Assembly: GCA_020152595.1 (NCBI GenBank)
Contig: JAIGNY010000076.1
Location: forward strand, 69,501 to 133,500
Length of the DNA stretch: 64,000 nt
Source of the DNA: Chiridota heheva
Taxonomy: Eukaryota; Echinodermata; Holothuroidea; Apodida; Chiridotidae
Direction of reading: 5' to 3'
Shown here: one piece after another, positions 42,743-55,235 of the stretch
Position numbering within the stretch: position 1 is the stretch's first letter
How the letters are laid out: each line of letters starts with the position of its first letter
Position numbers and translations under genes: made by a program
Notes under the pieces: generated by a model
Told to the model about the DNA's origin: nothing
The model's input: only the letters and a program-made list of their open reading frames with translations
The model's database searches: none

Positions 42743-45532
42743 GAGTGGGCAAATCTTCCATCTCCCATCTCTCTTGGAATGGAGACCTTCTCACCGCAAA
42801 AAAAGACATCGTTGACCACCTCCCCGCCTCTTTCAGCAACATCTCGGCCTCGACCAACTACTCCAATGCTTTCAAAATCAAAAAAGCTTGCGATGAAGCC
42901 CGGAGAATCACTTTTCCCTCTGACAACTCCGAAAGCTACAACACCCCTCTCACCCTTTCTGAATTAAACCAAGCCATCAGCGACGCTGGCTGCACCTCCA
43001 AGGGCCCAGATAACATCCCCTATCAGTTTCTGAAACACCTCCCCATCAAAGCCACCACTACCCTACTCACCATCTTCAACCACATTTGGTCCTCACACTC
43101 CTTTCCCCTATCTGGAGGACAGCTATTGTCATCCCGTCCTTAAACCGGGAAGGATAGCACCGTCCCCACCAGCTACCGACCCATCGCCCTTACTTGCTGT
43201 CTCTGTAAAATTATGGAAAAGATCATTAATCAGAGACTAAACTGGTTCCTCGAGACCAACAGAATCCTCTCTCCTCACCAAAGCGGCTTCCAAAACGTCG
43301 CAATACCTAGACCAGTTAATTACGCTCGACACCGCTATCCGGGAATCCTTTGCAAAAAGGAACACCTCATTGCCATATTTTTTGACCTCGAGAAAGCTTT
43401 CGACACTACTTGGAAATACGGCATTACCCGGAAACTTCACACCATTGGCCTCAGAGGCCACCTCCCCATCTTTATTCAAAACTTTCTCTCACCCAGGCAG
43501 TTCCAAGTTCGTATTGGCCACACCCTCTCCAAGCCGTACCCCCAAGAAGAGGGCGTCCCCCAAGGCAGCATCCTCTCCCCCACTCTCTTCAACCTGAGCA
43601 TTAATGACATCGGGAATGACCTTGGCCCCAGCATCAAACGTACCCTCTACGTGGATGACTTCACCATCTTCTACTCCTCCCCTAGCTTTCCTATTGTTGA
43701 AAATAGGCTTCAAACCAGCCTCAATCAGCTGCAAGTCTGGAGCAACAATAACGGTTTTAGATTCTCCAAAGACAAGACAGTCTGCATGCACTTTTGTCAT
43801 TTCAACAACCTCCACCCCAACCCGAACTTTGTGCTCAATGGGAATCGCATCCCTAAAGTTGAAAACACAAAGTTCCTTGGTCTAACTCTAGACCCCAAGC
43901 TCACCTACAAGCCACACATCACCAACCTGAAACTAAAATGCAATAGCTCCCTCAACCTCCTCCGACTGCTCTCCAACACTACTTGGGAGCGAACCGCTAT
44001 GCTCTCCTCAAAATTTTCAGGCTCACCATTCGTGCCAAGCTTGACTATGGCAATATTGTTTACTGTGTCGCTCACAACTCATACCTCAACCACATTAACA
44101 CCATCCAAAATGAAGCCCTCAGGCTTTGTCTAGGAGCCTACAGGACCTCCCCAATCACTAGCCTTCATGTTGAAGCCAACGAACCCCCTTTCTACTTAGA
44201 TGTAAAAAGCTTAGCCTCTCCTATGCTTTTAGAGTCCTCACCAACACCCAGAACCCTGTTTACAACCTCATTAGGTACCCCAATTTCTCCTCCCTCTTTG
44301 ATAGGACTAAAACCCTATCGCCCCCTTCAGCTTACGCATTAAATCAGACCTCTTTCAACTTGGCATCAACCCCGCCACTCTCGGCACCTATTCCTGGCCC
44401 ACTTTTCCGCCTTGGGCCACCCCCCTTCCTTCTGTCCACCTAGACCTCTCCACTTATAACAAATCTCAAACTCACCTAATCTCTTCATCAATCTCCACAA
44501 CCAAATCAAAGACCAACTCTCAAATTACACCTCCATCTATACTGATGGCTCCAAGGAAGGCAACAAGTCAGCTGCTGCTGCCATCATCCAAGACATCACC
44601 CTCAGTAGCAGACTTCCTGACCACTCATCCATCTTTTCAGCCGAGGCTAAGACCATTCTCCTCGCCCTCAACTTTATTGAGTACTCTCCTCTTAGTCACT
44701 TTGCCATTTTCTCTGACTCAAAGGCTGTTCTTACTTCATTACTCAATCTTAAATGGGATAACCTCACCTGCCACCTCCTCCTCCGGAAACTCTTTTCTCC
44801 CACCCTCTGCAGGAAAAGTGTTCTTTTCTTCTGGATACCCAGCCATGTTGGCATCCCTGGCAATGACAGGGCTGATACAGCCGCTAAGCTTGCCCTTAAC
44901 CTCCTCCCTTCCCCTTTTCCCAAAACCCTCTCTGACATCAAACCGCTTATCGCTTCTCTTGTTCGTGACCGCTGGCAAACCTTATGGAACTTCCAAATTG
45001 ATAACAAACTCCATGTTATCCAGCCCACAATCGATCAAATCCACCATTAACAACCTTTCTCGTATCGACAACGTTCATATTACCCGTCTTAGAATTGGTC
45101 ACACCCACCTCACTCACTCCCACCTCCTTATTGGTTCCCCCAACCCCTCTGTAACAATTGCCACTGCATCTTACAATCCAACACGTTCTCCTTGCTTGCC
45201 CCTGTACAACCTTCCCAGAGCTTCTCTCGCTCCCCACAACTCAATTGCTGAGTTCTTCCAAAAAAATCCTCCAGATAAAATAGTCTCCTTCCTCCAGCAT
45301 GCATCCCTCTACAACCATATTTAATCCTCCTCTTCCACCCCTCTCTACTCTGTTTTTAGTTTTACCCATGCACCTCCTCTCTCGATCACAGCTTTCTGGC
45401 TTTTGTTCTTGAATTTCTCTCATTCTTCCCCTGGTCTCTTTCCTTACTACCTCTAAAATGATCTGACCTCTCAGGCACAATTTGACCTTCGTTGTCGTGG
45501 TGCCGTTAAGACCTCATCAAACAAACAAACAA
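42743..45532 (+). mobile_element. 5'-truncated I/Nimb-like LINE with reverse transcriptase and RNase H
   Basis: A 2.8-kb copy flanked by ACACCTACCGCA at 42731-42742 and 45533-45544, a 12-bp target-site duplication. Reverse-transcriptase motifs are readable: FFDLEKAFDTTW (motif A, near 43381), PQGSILSPTLFNL (motif B), LYVDDFTIFY (motif C, YVDD at 43648-43659), and TKFLGLTLDPKL. After a frameshift near 43985: RAKLDYGNIVYCVAHNSY. The RNase H follows: YTDGSK near 44540 and FFWIPSHVGIPGNDRADTAA near 44826. The 3' end is GTCGTGGTGCCGTTAAGACC plus a CAAA tail. Several frameshifts and a lost 5' end mean it is dead. The RNase H after RT points to the I group; 'Nimb-like' is from memory. Confidence 0.92.
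43213..44133 (+). pseudogene. Reverse-transcriptase domain of the LINE (broken frame)
   Basis: The longest intact stretch of the element's ORF2. It starts at MEKIINQRLNWFLETNRILS, has HQSGF soon after, and runs through motifs A, B and C to the thumb. Upstream, residues such as SDAGCTSKGPDNIPYQFLK at 42960-43025 belong to the same protein but are separated by frameshifts near 43110-43145. Downstream the true frame changes near 43985 and the last residues of this open frame are spurious. Confidence 0.85.
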
Positions 45533-46085
45533 ACACCTACCGCATGCCAAAAGTATTTTAATGAAGCTTACTTTACGTACTTTCAATTGAAAACAAAAGG
45601 AGCAACTACCCCTTCTTTCTTCATGCTGTTATTTGAGTATAAAAACAAACCCATATATTTACGCATACGTGATCTGGTGTAGCGGATAGTGACCGAGCTG
45701 GCACACACATGTCCTGGGTTTGATTACCGGCCGTGTGCGTGACTTTGTTTTTCCTGAGTAATTATAGTAGTGATTACTAATTGTTTATATGTATTGTTTT
45801 GCTTTGAGAAGAAGAAAAATAGACTGGTATTATTGGAAAGGAAATTTCACAAGCAATCTAAATATGTAAACAAAATCCTTGATTTTCATTATTCACAAAA
45901 AAAATACAAGCTCCAAAAAATAGGCCTTACTTTTAATTGCCTAAAATTTGCAAATTTGGATATTTATGTCAATATTTTTTTTAGTTTGACTTTTTTATTA
46001 AAAAGTTTATTGTCTTAACATTTGTATAAACCAAACTGTAGTGATAGATAACAAAACCAAAGTTGTGAAAATTAATTTCATGTTT

Positions 46086-47215
46086 TTACGCACTGGGCGT
46101 TTAAGGTTTAATGGTGCTTCAATCTGTTTCGTGGATTCGTGACCAAAGTAGCAATGGGGACATGCGCTTCACATAGAAACCCTAGTTGTACTGAGCCTGG
46201 AAGGGCAATTTGACAGGGATTAATTCTCATAATTTGTTTAAGATTCATGCTTTCCATTCATGCAACTTATAAAAGTAAGGTCAATTAATTTACGATTCCA
46301 GGAGAATTATTGCAAAATTCAGCCATCACAATCCTGGGTTGAATAGTACCATAGACATTGAACTCAGACCTCGTACTTACTTGCCTGTTAATACATTGCA
46401 TTAGGATAGTATAGGGCAGCAATGTTAAGTTAATGTTAAGTACACAAAAGGCAGAAGACTTTTACGATTTTTGTCTAAAAGATGAATATGCAGGTATTAG
46501 ATGGTGCAGCAGGGAAAAAACGGAAGGACAAAGAGATGGGTCAAACAAAGCTTTCTTATACTTTGTATACTTTGCATGCAATAAATCAGTATAGTCTGAC
46601 TATGCATGTTTATCTCATAAGAAAGGCAGTGGCGGTGTCGGGATTCTGGTCATGGAAGGGACAAGAGAGGGGCAATTTTGTCTCATGGGGGCAAAAACTT
46701 GTAAATCAGACAAAATATGTCACTTTACACAATTTTCTGGGGTGCAACTGCCCTCATGCCCCCATGTAGTGCCACCACTGAAGAAAGGGAACAATAACGA
46801 AAACACTCAAGAGGTATGTATTTTTAAATTTGTTTCTTTACTAGTTCTCTATCATATAAATCATATAAATTTATGGGAATTTTCCTTTGATATTTTTGTT
46901 CTCTTCTATTTATTTTCTATCATCAATAGGAGCTTAATATTGACCAAGCATGACAGTAAGTGTTTCATCAAATCTTATTAATGACATTGGAAGCTGGAAA
47001 CTTAGAATGTCTTAGCTGTCATCTGCTGGATGGATCAATTCAGAATGGATGAGGATTGAACGGCTGAACGATCTGCAGAATCAAGAGTACTTTGAAGCAA
47101 AGTGCAGAAGTTAATTTCTTCATATGGATATACACTTTGATTTAGTAGAACTTTGAGAATGTTTTTGGCAGGTTGCATTTCTGTGTAGGCTTGTGCAGTA
47201 CAAGGCTCCTTGTCA
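46086..47215 (+). other. Gene-free stretch, with a possible TELO2 last exon
   Basis: Mostly AT-rich DNA. At 46930-46953, after TTCTATCATCAATAG, the sequence reads in phase 0 as ELNIDQA and a stop. It could be a short terminal TELO2 exon. No AATAAA was seen within about 250 bp after it. Support is only splice-site quality and phase. Confidence 0.3.
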
Positions 47216-47221
47216 GGATTT

Positions 47222-47580
47222 TCTCAAAGGGGGCACCGACACTTCAAAATGGGGCGCCGACCCTTCAAAAGGGGTGCCGACCCTTCAACAGGGGCACCCG
47301 ACACCGACACTTCAAAAGGGGGGGCGCACGGCACCAACTTTTCAAAAGGGGGCGCCGACACTTCAAAAGGGGGCATCAACACTTCAAAAGGGGGCGCCGA
47401 CACTTCAAAAGGGGCGCCGACACTTCAAAAGGGGGCACCGACACTTCAAAAGGGGGCGCCGACACTACAAAAGGGGGTGCCGACACTTCAAAAGGGGGCG
47501 CCGACTTTTCAAAAGGGGCGCCGACACTTCAAAAGGGGACGTCAACACTTAAAGGGGGAGCCGACACTTCAAAAGGAAAC
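47222..47580 (+). repeat. ~20-bp G-run minisatellite, about 17 units
   Basis: Core GCCGACACTTCAAAAGGGG, units of 20-21 bp with four or five G in each. Some units have ACTTTTC, CATCAAC or CTACAAAA variants. All three + frames are open through it only because the units lack stops. A 184-residue frame at 47173-47727 covers it and is not credible as a gene. Confidence 0.93.
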
Positions 47581-50355
47581 TTAAAAAGAGTCTACATATT
47601 TGCACGTTTGTTTTGTTTTTTGTTTGATTTCACTCAAGGGGGCACAGATATTTGCATGGGCCCCTCCTGGGGTACTCCTTCCCCAGTGATGCAAGGATTT
47701 GCCTACAAATGCATAGCCTTCCCATAGTTCAACTTGTCACATCAGTATAAGCTAAAAATTGGGAAATATATCATTTACATTGAATATTTGTCTAATTTTT
47801 GTTTTGAGAAATGAAAGACCAGTTCTTGAATGAGAGCTACTAGTTTTAATGAGGGAGGACAATCAAAGTACTTGAGGGCAGATACATGCAGGCAAGGTTT
47901 TGTTTAAATTACTGATGTCTGATTTTTAACCTGTAAAGATTATGTTTCATGATGTTGATATATATGATATGATGTACATACAAGGTTGCCTGCACCACAG
48001 GGAAGCCACTTGTTTTTCCTGCTCTTCAACTCAAGGGAGAAACAGGGACATAAAGTGTCCTCTATTTCATGGGGCAAAGGGGGGCAAGAAGTGCCTTCAA
48101 GCTTTTTTTTCTGTCATTTAAAGGGTTTATTTGGCCCCTGCTTATGAAAATAATTAACAGTTGTGATATTCAAAATCTTTTTATCCTATAAATAATAGCT
48201 GTTTTTGACATAAAAAGTGTTTCTCTTCATTTGTGCCTCTTCACTGTCAGATGCATGCATCCCAATTTTTTTTTTATCACTCTTGCCTTTGCCCTCTTAC
48301 TTTTTCATGGGCAGGTGTTCCTCTTCATATCCCAAGTTTGAGTCTTGGCTCCAGATGATTGTTCTACAGTATCAGATTCCAGTGCAAGCTCTTTCATTGA
48401 TTGAACTGGGTGAAAATCAGTGCCTTTTGATGGTGTAATATGAAGAAGTTTTGCATGGATGGTGTCATCTTCACAATCATTACATGGGCATTGATTTTCA
48501 CATCACATCACACGAATACATCTTGGCCATACTTTTCTCACATACTCCTTTTTTCTTATTTGGCTCTCCCAAACTTTTCTGCCCCACCTGCAATATCCAA
48601 CTTTCAGTCAACATATCTGCTTAATTGTTCCTTACACTCTGATTTCAGAATCTCTCTAATCCCTTCATCTCAATTATAGATCTATTTGAAAATACCTCCT
48701 CTCACATCATTAGCTTCTTTCACAACAGTTAACTGTGCCATTCTATATAATCTTTGCATTATCATTATTACCTTAATCCTCCTCTGACATCACTTAGGCA
48801 CATGCCCTTTACTTTTCCAAGAAATGGCATAAGTGCCTCTCTTGCAAGTAAAAAGTGCCTCTCCTACAATTAAAAAGTTCCCCTTTTTTGCAAGTAAAAG
48901 TGCCCCTTCTTGAAAATAAAAAGTGCCCCTTTTGAAAATTTCCTTTGGAAAAAAATGAATAAATAACCATGGATTACTGATTATGATACAGAAACTTGTA
49001 CAAAAATGGCTCCATTATTTGAAAATATTACAGAATTAGGGTGGATCCCTGCACCCCCTTAAAATGTCAGAAAATTTACAGAAATTGTGTTAACTTTTAT
49101 ATTTTTTAAATTACTTTTCAAAGCATTCTCCCAGAAGTGGGCTAAATTTGAGCACTTTGCCTTGGGAGGGGGTCTAGGACTGATTAGCACCACTTCTAAT
49201 TGAAATTCATGGGTTCGCCCTCTAGTGCCCCTCTAAAGTTGTTCCTCTCACTGTTTGAAATCTTCTTAGCCCTCTGCTCTCAAAACTCCTTATTCCCCTT
49301 CTAAAAAGCTTTTCTTTATGCTCTCTTTATTCTAGCACTATGAGTTTGTAATACCCTCTTGGCACATTTGACTTGCTCTTCTCCTCCCCCCTCCCTTCCC
49401 CCTCCCTTCCCCCTCCCTTTCCTACCTTTTTTCCCTCCCTAAATTACTGGAGATCTTTTAACCTTGAGGCGTGAGTCCTCAAAAATTTATACACATTTTT
49501 TCAGTCCTTTGAAAGCTCAAAGAATTACTGGAGATCTTTAATCCTTGAGGCCTGAGTCCTCATTATTAGGTTTTTCATGTTTTCTGAGTTACTGGGTGAG
49601 ATAACCTTGAGCATTTGTTGTCTTAAAATATCTTTGAAAGCTCAAAGATAGTTTGAAGCTTGTAGTGCAAATGAAAATGTAATTTCCTCTTTCAAAGCTC
49701 AAGTAATTTGAAATCATCTGCCCCTCCTACCCTATTTCTGTACATACTTCCCTCTATAAGCCCATTCTCTATACTAGCTTTGAATAGTCGAGCATACTGT
49801 CCTTCTGACAGTTCTAGTTTAATTTATTTTTCAGGTATTAACATGCAAATTTTCTGCATGTTTGTTATGTATGAATAGAGTTCTTATATTTTCTTATCCA
49901 AATCCTTTCCGATCGTAATGGTGTGTCATAATTATCTTTTGAAGGCATGCACCAAATTGTGATCAGGAATGTTTTAGTCTTATCCATGCCTAAAATGAAA
50001 TTCTAGCAGGAATAGACTTTTCCATCATTTCAGTGACTGAGATTTGGGAAAGAAATCTAAGATATTACATAAAGATTTCGAACTTTAGGCTCTGTCATAT
50101 AACACAAATTTAGCAGATGTTGAAAATCCCTTAAACATTAATCAGCCAGAAGTTAGGAACTAAAAGAATGTCAGAAATTTAGTGATTGTTTTCCAAAAAT
50201 TCCTTCTAATAGGTGATTCAATTCTAGACCCTTGTATATTTTGTAATCATATATATTGTTATTAACATTTGAAAAATGACATTTTCAATCCTGAATAGAC
50301 ATTTTCACAAATGTCAAAATATTGATCTCCAGTATTTTAATTATGCCAAGAAACA
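47581..50355. other. Gene-free stretch with small tandems and LINE-tail scraps
   Basis: 48820-48945 has four or five units with AAAAGTGCCCCT and CTTGCAAGTA. 49380-49425 is a CCTCCCTTCC tract. 49440-49580 has two copies of ACTGGAGATCTTT then TTGAGGC(G/C)TGAGTCCTCA. 48470-48720 and 49240-49385 (ending CCCTCTTGGCACATTTGAC) look like diverged LINE 3' ends of the type at 8.6 kb. No coding signal. Confidence 0.55.
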
Positions 50356-51533
50356 GGGAATAGGCTTCTCCCTATGGGCTTCAGGGGATAAGCTTCAGAG
50401 GATAAGCTTCTCCCTATGGGCTTCAGGGGATAAGCTTTAGAGGATAAGCTTCTCCCTATGGGCTTCAGGGGATAAGCCTCAGAGGATAAGCTTCTCCCTA
50501 TGGGCTTCAGGGGATAAGCTTCTCCCTATGGGCTTCAGGATATAAGCTTCTCCCTATGGGCTTCAGGGGATAAGCTTCTCTCTATGGGCTTCAGGGAATA
50601 AGCTTCTCCCTATGGGCTTCAGGGGTTAAGCTTCTCCCTATGGGCTTCAGAGGATAAGCTTCTCCCTATGGGCTTCATGGGATAAGCTTCTTCTTATGGA
50701 CTTTATGGGATAAGCTTCTCCCTATGGTTTTTAGGTGATAAGCTTCTCCCTATGGGCTTCAGGGAATAAGCTTCTCCCTATGGGCTTCAGGGGATAAGCT
50801 TCAGAGGATAAGCTTCTCCCTATGGGCTTCAGGGGATAAGCTTCTCCCTATGGGCTTCAGGGGGTAAGCTTCTCTGTATGGGCTTCAGGGTATAAGCTTC
50901 TCCGTATGGGCTTCATGGGTTAAGCTTCTCCCTATAGGATTCAGGGGGTACGCTTCTCCCAATGGGCTTCAGGGGACAAGTTCTCCCTATGGGCTTCAGG
51001 GGTAACTTCTCCCTATGGGCTTCAGGGGATAAGCTTCTCCCTATGGGTTTTCAGGTGACAAGCTTCTCCCTATGGGCTTCAGGGAATAAGCTTCTCCCTA
51101 TGGGCTTCAGGGGATAAGCTTCTCCTTATGGGCTTCATGGGATAAGCTTCTCTGTATGGGCTTCATGGGATAAGCTTCTCCCTATGGGTTTCAGAGGATA
51201 AGCTTCTCCCTATGGGCTACAGGGGATAAACTTGTTTCTATGGGCTTCAGGGGATAAGCTTCTCTCTGTGGGTTCAGAGGATAAGCTTCTCCCTATGGGC
51301 TTAAGGGGATAAGCTTCTCCCCATGGGCTTCAGGGGATAAGCTTTCCCTATGGGCTTCAGGGGATAAGCTTCTCCCTATGGGCTTCAGAGAATAAGCTTC
51401 TTCCTATGGGCTTTAGAGGATAAGCTTCTCCCAATGGGCTTCAGGGGATAAGCTTCTCCCTATGGGCTTCAGGGGATAACCTACTCCCTATGGGCTTCAG
51501 GGAATAAACTTTTCCCTATAGGCTTCTTGCTAT
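50356..51533 (+). repeat. 28-bp minisatellite, about 42 units
   Basis: Unit AAGCTTCTCCCTATGGGCTT plus CAGGGGAT. Most units hold an AAGCTT palindrome. A longer form with CTTCAGAGGATAAGCTT is interspersed at the left side and again at 50800. Units are fairly diverged, so the array is older than the 60-bp one. Confidence 0.95.
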
Positions 51534-52265
51534 GATGGATTTAGCTTTGGCTTTTATTCATGAAATTAGGAACATTGGTGTATTCTATGACAACATTTTC
51601 TCGGAAACGGGAAATGGGACCTCTAATCCCCTCCCCCAGCTTTTCGGTTTAGAGTATGAAAGTACATAGTTATTTAGTAAAAGTAAGCATAATAATTTTT
51701 GCCTTGAAAAGCTTGGGGGTTTCTTCATCTGGAAATACAATACTTAAGTTGCTCCCCTATGTACGTTTTTCAAACCCTCGGTTTTCAAAAAAATAACATT
51801 TCTTTTGCTTTCCTAGTATTTTTCAGTTTCTTTAGTATGAATCATGTTAATTATTTGAACCTGATTTTCTTTCTTGCTACAAACCATGTCTGAAAATTTC
51901 AACCCTCCCCAATAAAATCCTTTGTGTGCCCAATTGTTCTTTCTCCATTTGTTGTTCACTTGTTGTTCACCCATTGAACTCCACTCAGGCATGGAATTAA
52001 CGTGCATGTCGTTCAAAATACCTGAAAACAGTTCTGTAATGCCAATGTTTTAAAGTTTATCAGCTGAAAATAACACAGTTGTGTTTAGGAAGCAATATGT
52101 AACCAAATACACTGTACAATGTGCCACTACAATTATCTTCAAACCTAAGCTGACCTCTTTCTTTTACTTTTCTAGCATAGCTTTTTTAAAGAGATCTTGA
52201 GTGCATGTGTGTGTGTGTGGGAGGAGAGGGGGGTGGGTGGTGGGGGTAAAACATGTAGAAGTGAT
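51534..52265. other. Gene-free stretch
   Basis: AT-rich DNA with a GT-rich run (TGTGTGTGTGTG) at about 52207-52218 and a G-rich stretch after it. Nothing else recognised. Confidence 0.5.
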
Positions 52266-52789
52266 TTATTCTCTCCACAGTGGCATATTTAGTGGGGGTC
52301 AGGGGAACCCCCTCCCCCTGGTTAAATTCCATGTGAAGTGAAATGTAACTAGCGGAATATTCCAGTATACATATTTGGGAAATAAACTGTAATACTAAAT
52401 GAAAGTGAATTTTCCCCAGTAGATTATCAATTTGTGGAAACATTTTTAGGCAATTTGCTTTCATTTCGGGAATTTTTTAGGCAATTTTATTTAATTTTGT
52501 GGGACATGTTTTCTTCAATTTTGGGGACATTTTCCTTCATTTCGGGAAAGTTTATTCAATTTTAGGGGTAATTTCTTCAATTTTTTTTTCCTTTGGAAAT
52601 GTTTATTAGATTTTCGGGACATTTTCTTTAATTTGCAGGAAATTTCTTTCATTTTTGGGAAATTTCCAATATTTTAATTAAAATATGCAATACATTTTAC
52701 CAAAATTTGCAATAACTTTACTTCATTTTTGGTTCCAATGCGATAGCATCAGGAACCTATACAGTCATGATAGCGTATGTATGCAAATG

Positions 52790-54190
52790 TGTATGTATGT
52801 GTGTGATTCCCAGCTCTTAAACACGATATCTCAAGAACGATACACCGGATTCATGTCATATGGGGTACACAGATACTGTAGCCCATGGTACGTAGATGTG
52901 CTCTATTGTTTTTGATGGTGATGTCATACATTAATGAGTAGGCGGGGCTTATTGTAATAATCTGGAAATGTTTATAATTTAACAACTGCATATCTGTTTG
53001 TTTCATATTTGGTACGATTATGATGTTACCAGTGTGTACATGTTTGTGATGTAAAAATGTTAGAATTCATTAATATGCATAGTGGGAAGGTTTAATTTGA
53101 TTTTGCTGCAAAGAGCTTGTAAACTCGGTTTCTGAAGAACGATAAACTGGATTCATGTCATATGTGGTACGCATATAGCCCATGGTCCGCAGATGTGCCC
53201 TATTGTTTTTGGTGGCGATGTTACGCATATTAATGAGTATTAATGGCTTAAATGATAAAATCTTTAAATGCTCATATTTAAGAACCGCATGTATGTTTCT
53301 TTCATTTTTGGTGTAATTATGATGTTAGCTAGTGTGTACATGTTCATGGTGCCAAAATGTTGAATTTTATTAATAAGTATAGTGGGCGGATTTTAACATG
53401 ATTTTGTTGAAAAGAGCTTGAAAACATAAAAGCTCAAGATCGATACGTGGGATTCACTTCATGTGGTACACAAATAGTGAGTAGGCGGGGCTTAATGGAA
53501 AAATCTTAAAATGCTCATTTTAAAAATTGCATTGTTTGTTTTATGTCATATTTGGTATTATTATGTTTTTAGCTAGTGTGTACATGTTTCATGGTACCAA
53601 AATATTAAATTTCATTTATATGCATAGTGGGCGGGGCTTAACATTATTTTGTTGAAAAGAGCGTAGTAAACTGCAGTATCTCAAGAACATACGTGGAATT
53701 TATTTCATATGTGTCACACAGATAGCCCATGGTCCATAAATGTGCCCTATTGATTTTGATAGCGATGTCATATTAATGAGTAGGTGGGCTTAATATCAAA
53801 ATCATAAAATGCTGATATTTTAAGAACCACGTGTCTGTGTTGTTTCATATTTGGTGTAATTATGTTGTTAGCTATTGTGTGCATGTTCATGGTACCAACA
53901 TATTGAATTTCATTAATATGCATAGTGGGCAGGGTTTAAACATGATCAGTTGAAAAGAGCTACATGTAAACACAGGATCTCAAGAACGTTACATGGGATT
54001 CAGTTCACATGTGGTACACAGATATCCCATGATATGCTAATGCGCCCTATTGTTTTAGGTGGCGAGATCATGAATGTTAATAAGTAGGCGGGGCTTAGTG
54101 TAAAAATCTTGACTTATATTTTAACAATCACATTGTTTGTTTTATTTCAAATTTGGTATAAATGTGATGTTAGTTAGTGTGTTGATATGC
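52790..54190 (+). repeat. ~297-bp tandem repeat, about five diverged units
   Basis: Markers repeat at steady spacing: AGCCCATGG at about 52881, 53177 and 53726, a diverged ATCCCATGA at about 54024. GAGTAGGCGGGGCTTA recurs at about 52938, 53470 and 54084. TTCATATTTGGT and AGTGTGTACATGTT words fall at matching places. One unit (near 53460) has lost part of its length. Each unit contains an ATCTCAAGAACGATAC-type word. No conserved open frame. Confidence 0.85.
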
Positions 54191-55159
54191 AATGACATGA
54201 CAGGTTATACAAAACTTGCAAATCAATCAGCATATAAAAAAAAGGATCGGAAACAAAACTTTTTGGTTCTGCTTATAATTATATGTTAACAGGAAAGTAA
54301 AATCCTTCCGGGGGAAGCTTTCCCCACGTTGCAACACCTCTTTCTTTCCCTATAATTAGTGTCCTCCCTCCCCCCTCCCCCAGCAAAGGCTGAATACACC
54401 ACAATCTCTCCACACAGTTGACAAAGTCTGGGCATTATTTAAATGTTGCACTTTAATACATTTAAGAGCACTTCCCTGTTTGGTGAGATGTTTCAAATTT
54501 TATTCACATTAATATATAATATTATAAACACCATTGGTATGGTGGGTTGGTTATGTTTCACTGTGGGGAGGGAGAGAGTATTTGGCACCCCCTTCCCTCC
54601 CCCTCCTTAAAAAAATGCTCATAAGATAAAAACGTTGAGCACATGTATCTAAATTGGCTTACACCATTTTGATAGCACAGGCTAGATTGCTTAAAATCAG
54701 TTTCAAATCTAGGGACAAAGCCTTGGAAGGGGTCCAGTGGGGCGAGGCCTCATGAAGCCCTTCGTTTCACAAGATTTTGAGAGCAGAAAACTGCTTAATA
54801 TTGTGTCCATGCACTCCCAACAATTAAAACCCTCTTTGTTGTGATGTTAAAAATTACCTTAACTTCCCAGATTGAAAAAAAACTACCGACAATTGTCCAA
54901 AAATTCCTGAAAATAAGCACACTTCTCACTTGAAATTTTCTAATAATTAAAGGAAAATCGTTAAAAAAAAAAAAACTGCCAGAAAATAAAGGAAATTTCC
55001 CAAAAAAGTTTAACAAATTGTTCCTAAAATCTAACAAAATTTACCGAAAATGAAGGGTATTTCCCGAAAATTGGAGATTTCTAGATTAGTAGCAACTTGA
55101 ACAGAGAGAAACTTCATTTACCGGTGCAATTTTCCCGCTTGTAAGCCGTGAAATTTGGG

Positions 55160-55235
55160 GGATCATGCACTCCTTCCCCGAGGCAGTCATGCACTCCTTC
55201 CCGAGGTGGACATGCACTCCTTCCCCGAGGCAGTA
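55160..55235 (+). repeat. ~30-bp tandem, three units
   Basis: CATGCACTCCTTCCCCGAGG with CAGT or TGGA linkers, three times. Confidence 0.85.

Larger units (their letters stand above)
42335..46085. repeat. Interspersed repeat family 'A', copy 2, split by a LINE
   Basis: Left part 42335-42730 and right part 45545-46085 together match 14530-15340. The break falls at the LINE insertion. The right part carries a tRNA-like segment (GATCTGGTGTAGCGGATAGT ... GGGTTTGATTACC). Its ends are judged only from where similarity fades. Confidence 0.75.

Noticed and set aside
47173-47727. Three overlapping + strand frames of 119-184 residues.
   Set aside because: Again a stop-free tandem unit; the peptide repeats differ by frame and no domain is seen.
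50356-51533. Regular repeats as a possible CRISPR array.
   Set aside because: Units are head-to-tail with no unique spacers, in eukaryotic DNA with spliced genes; none of the arrays here has the repeat-spacer plan.
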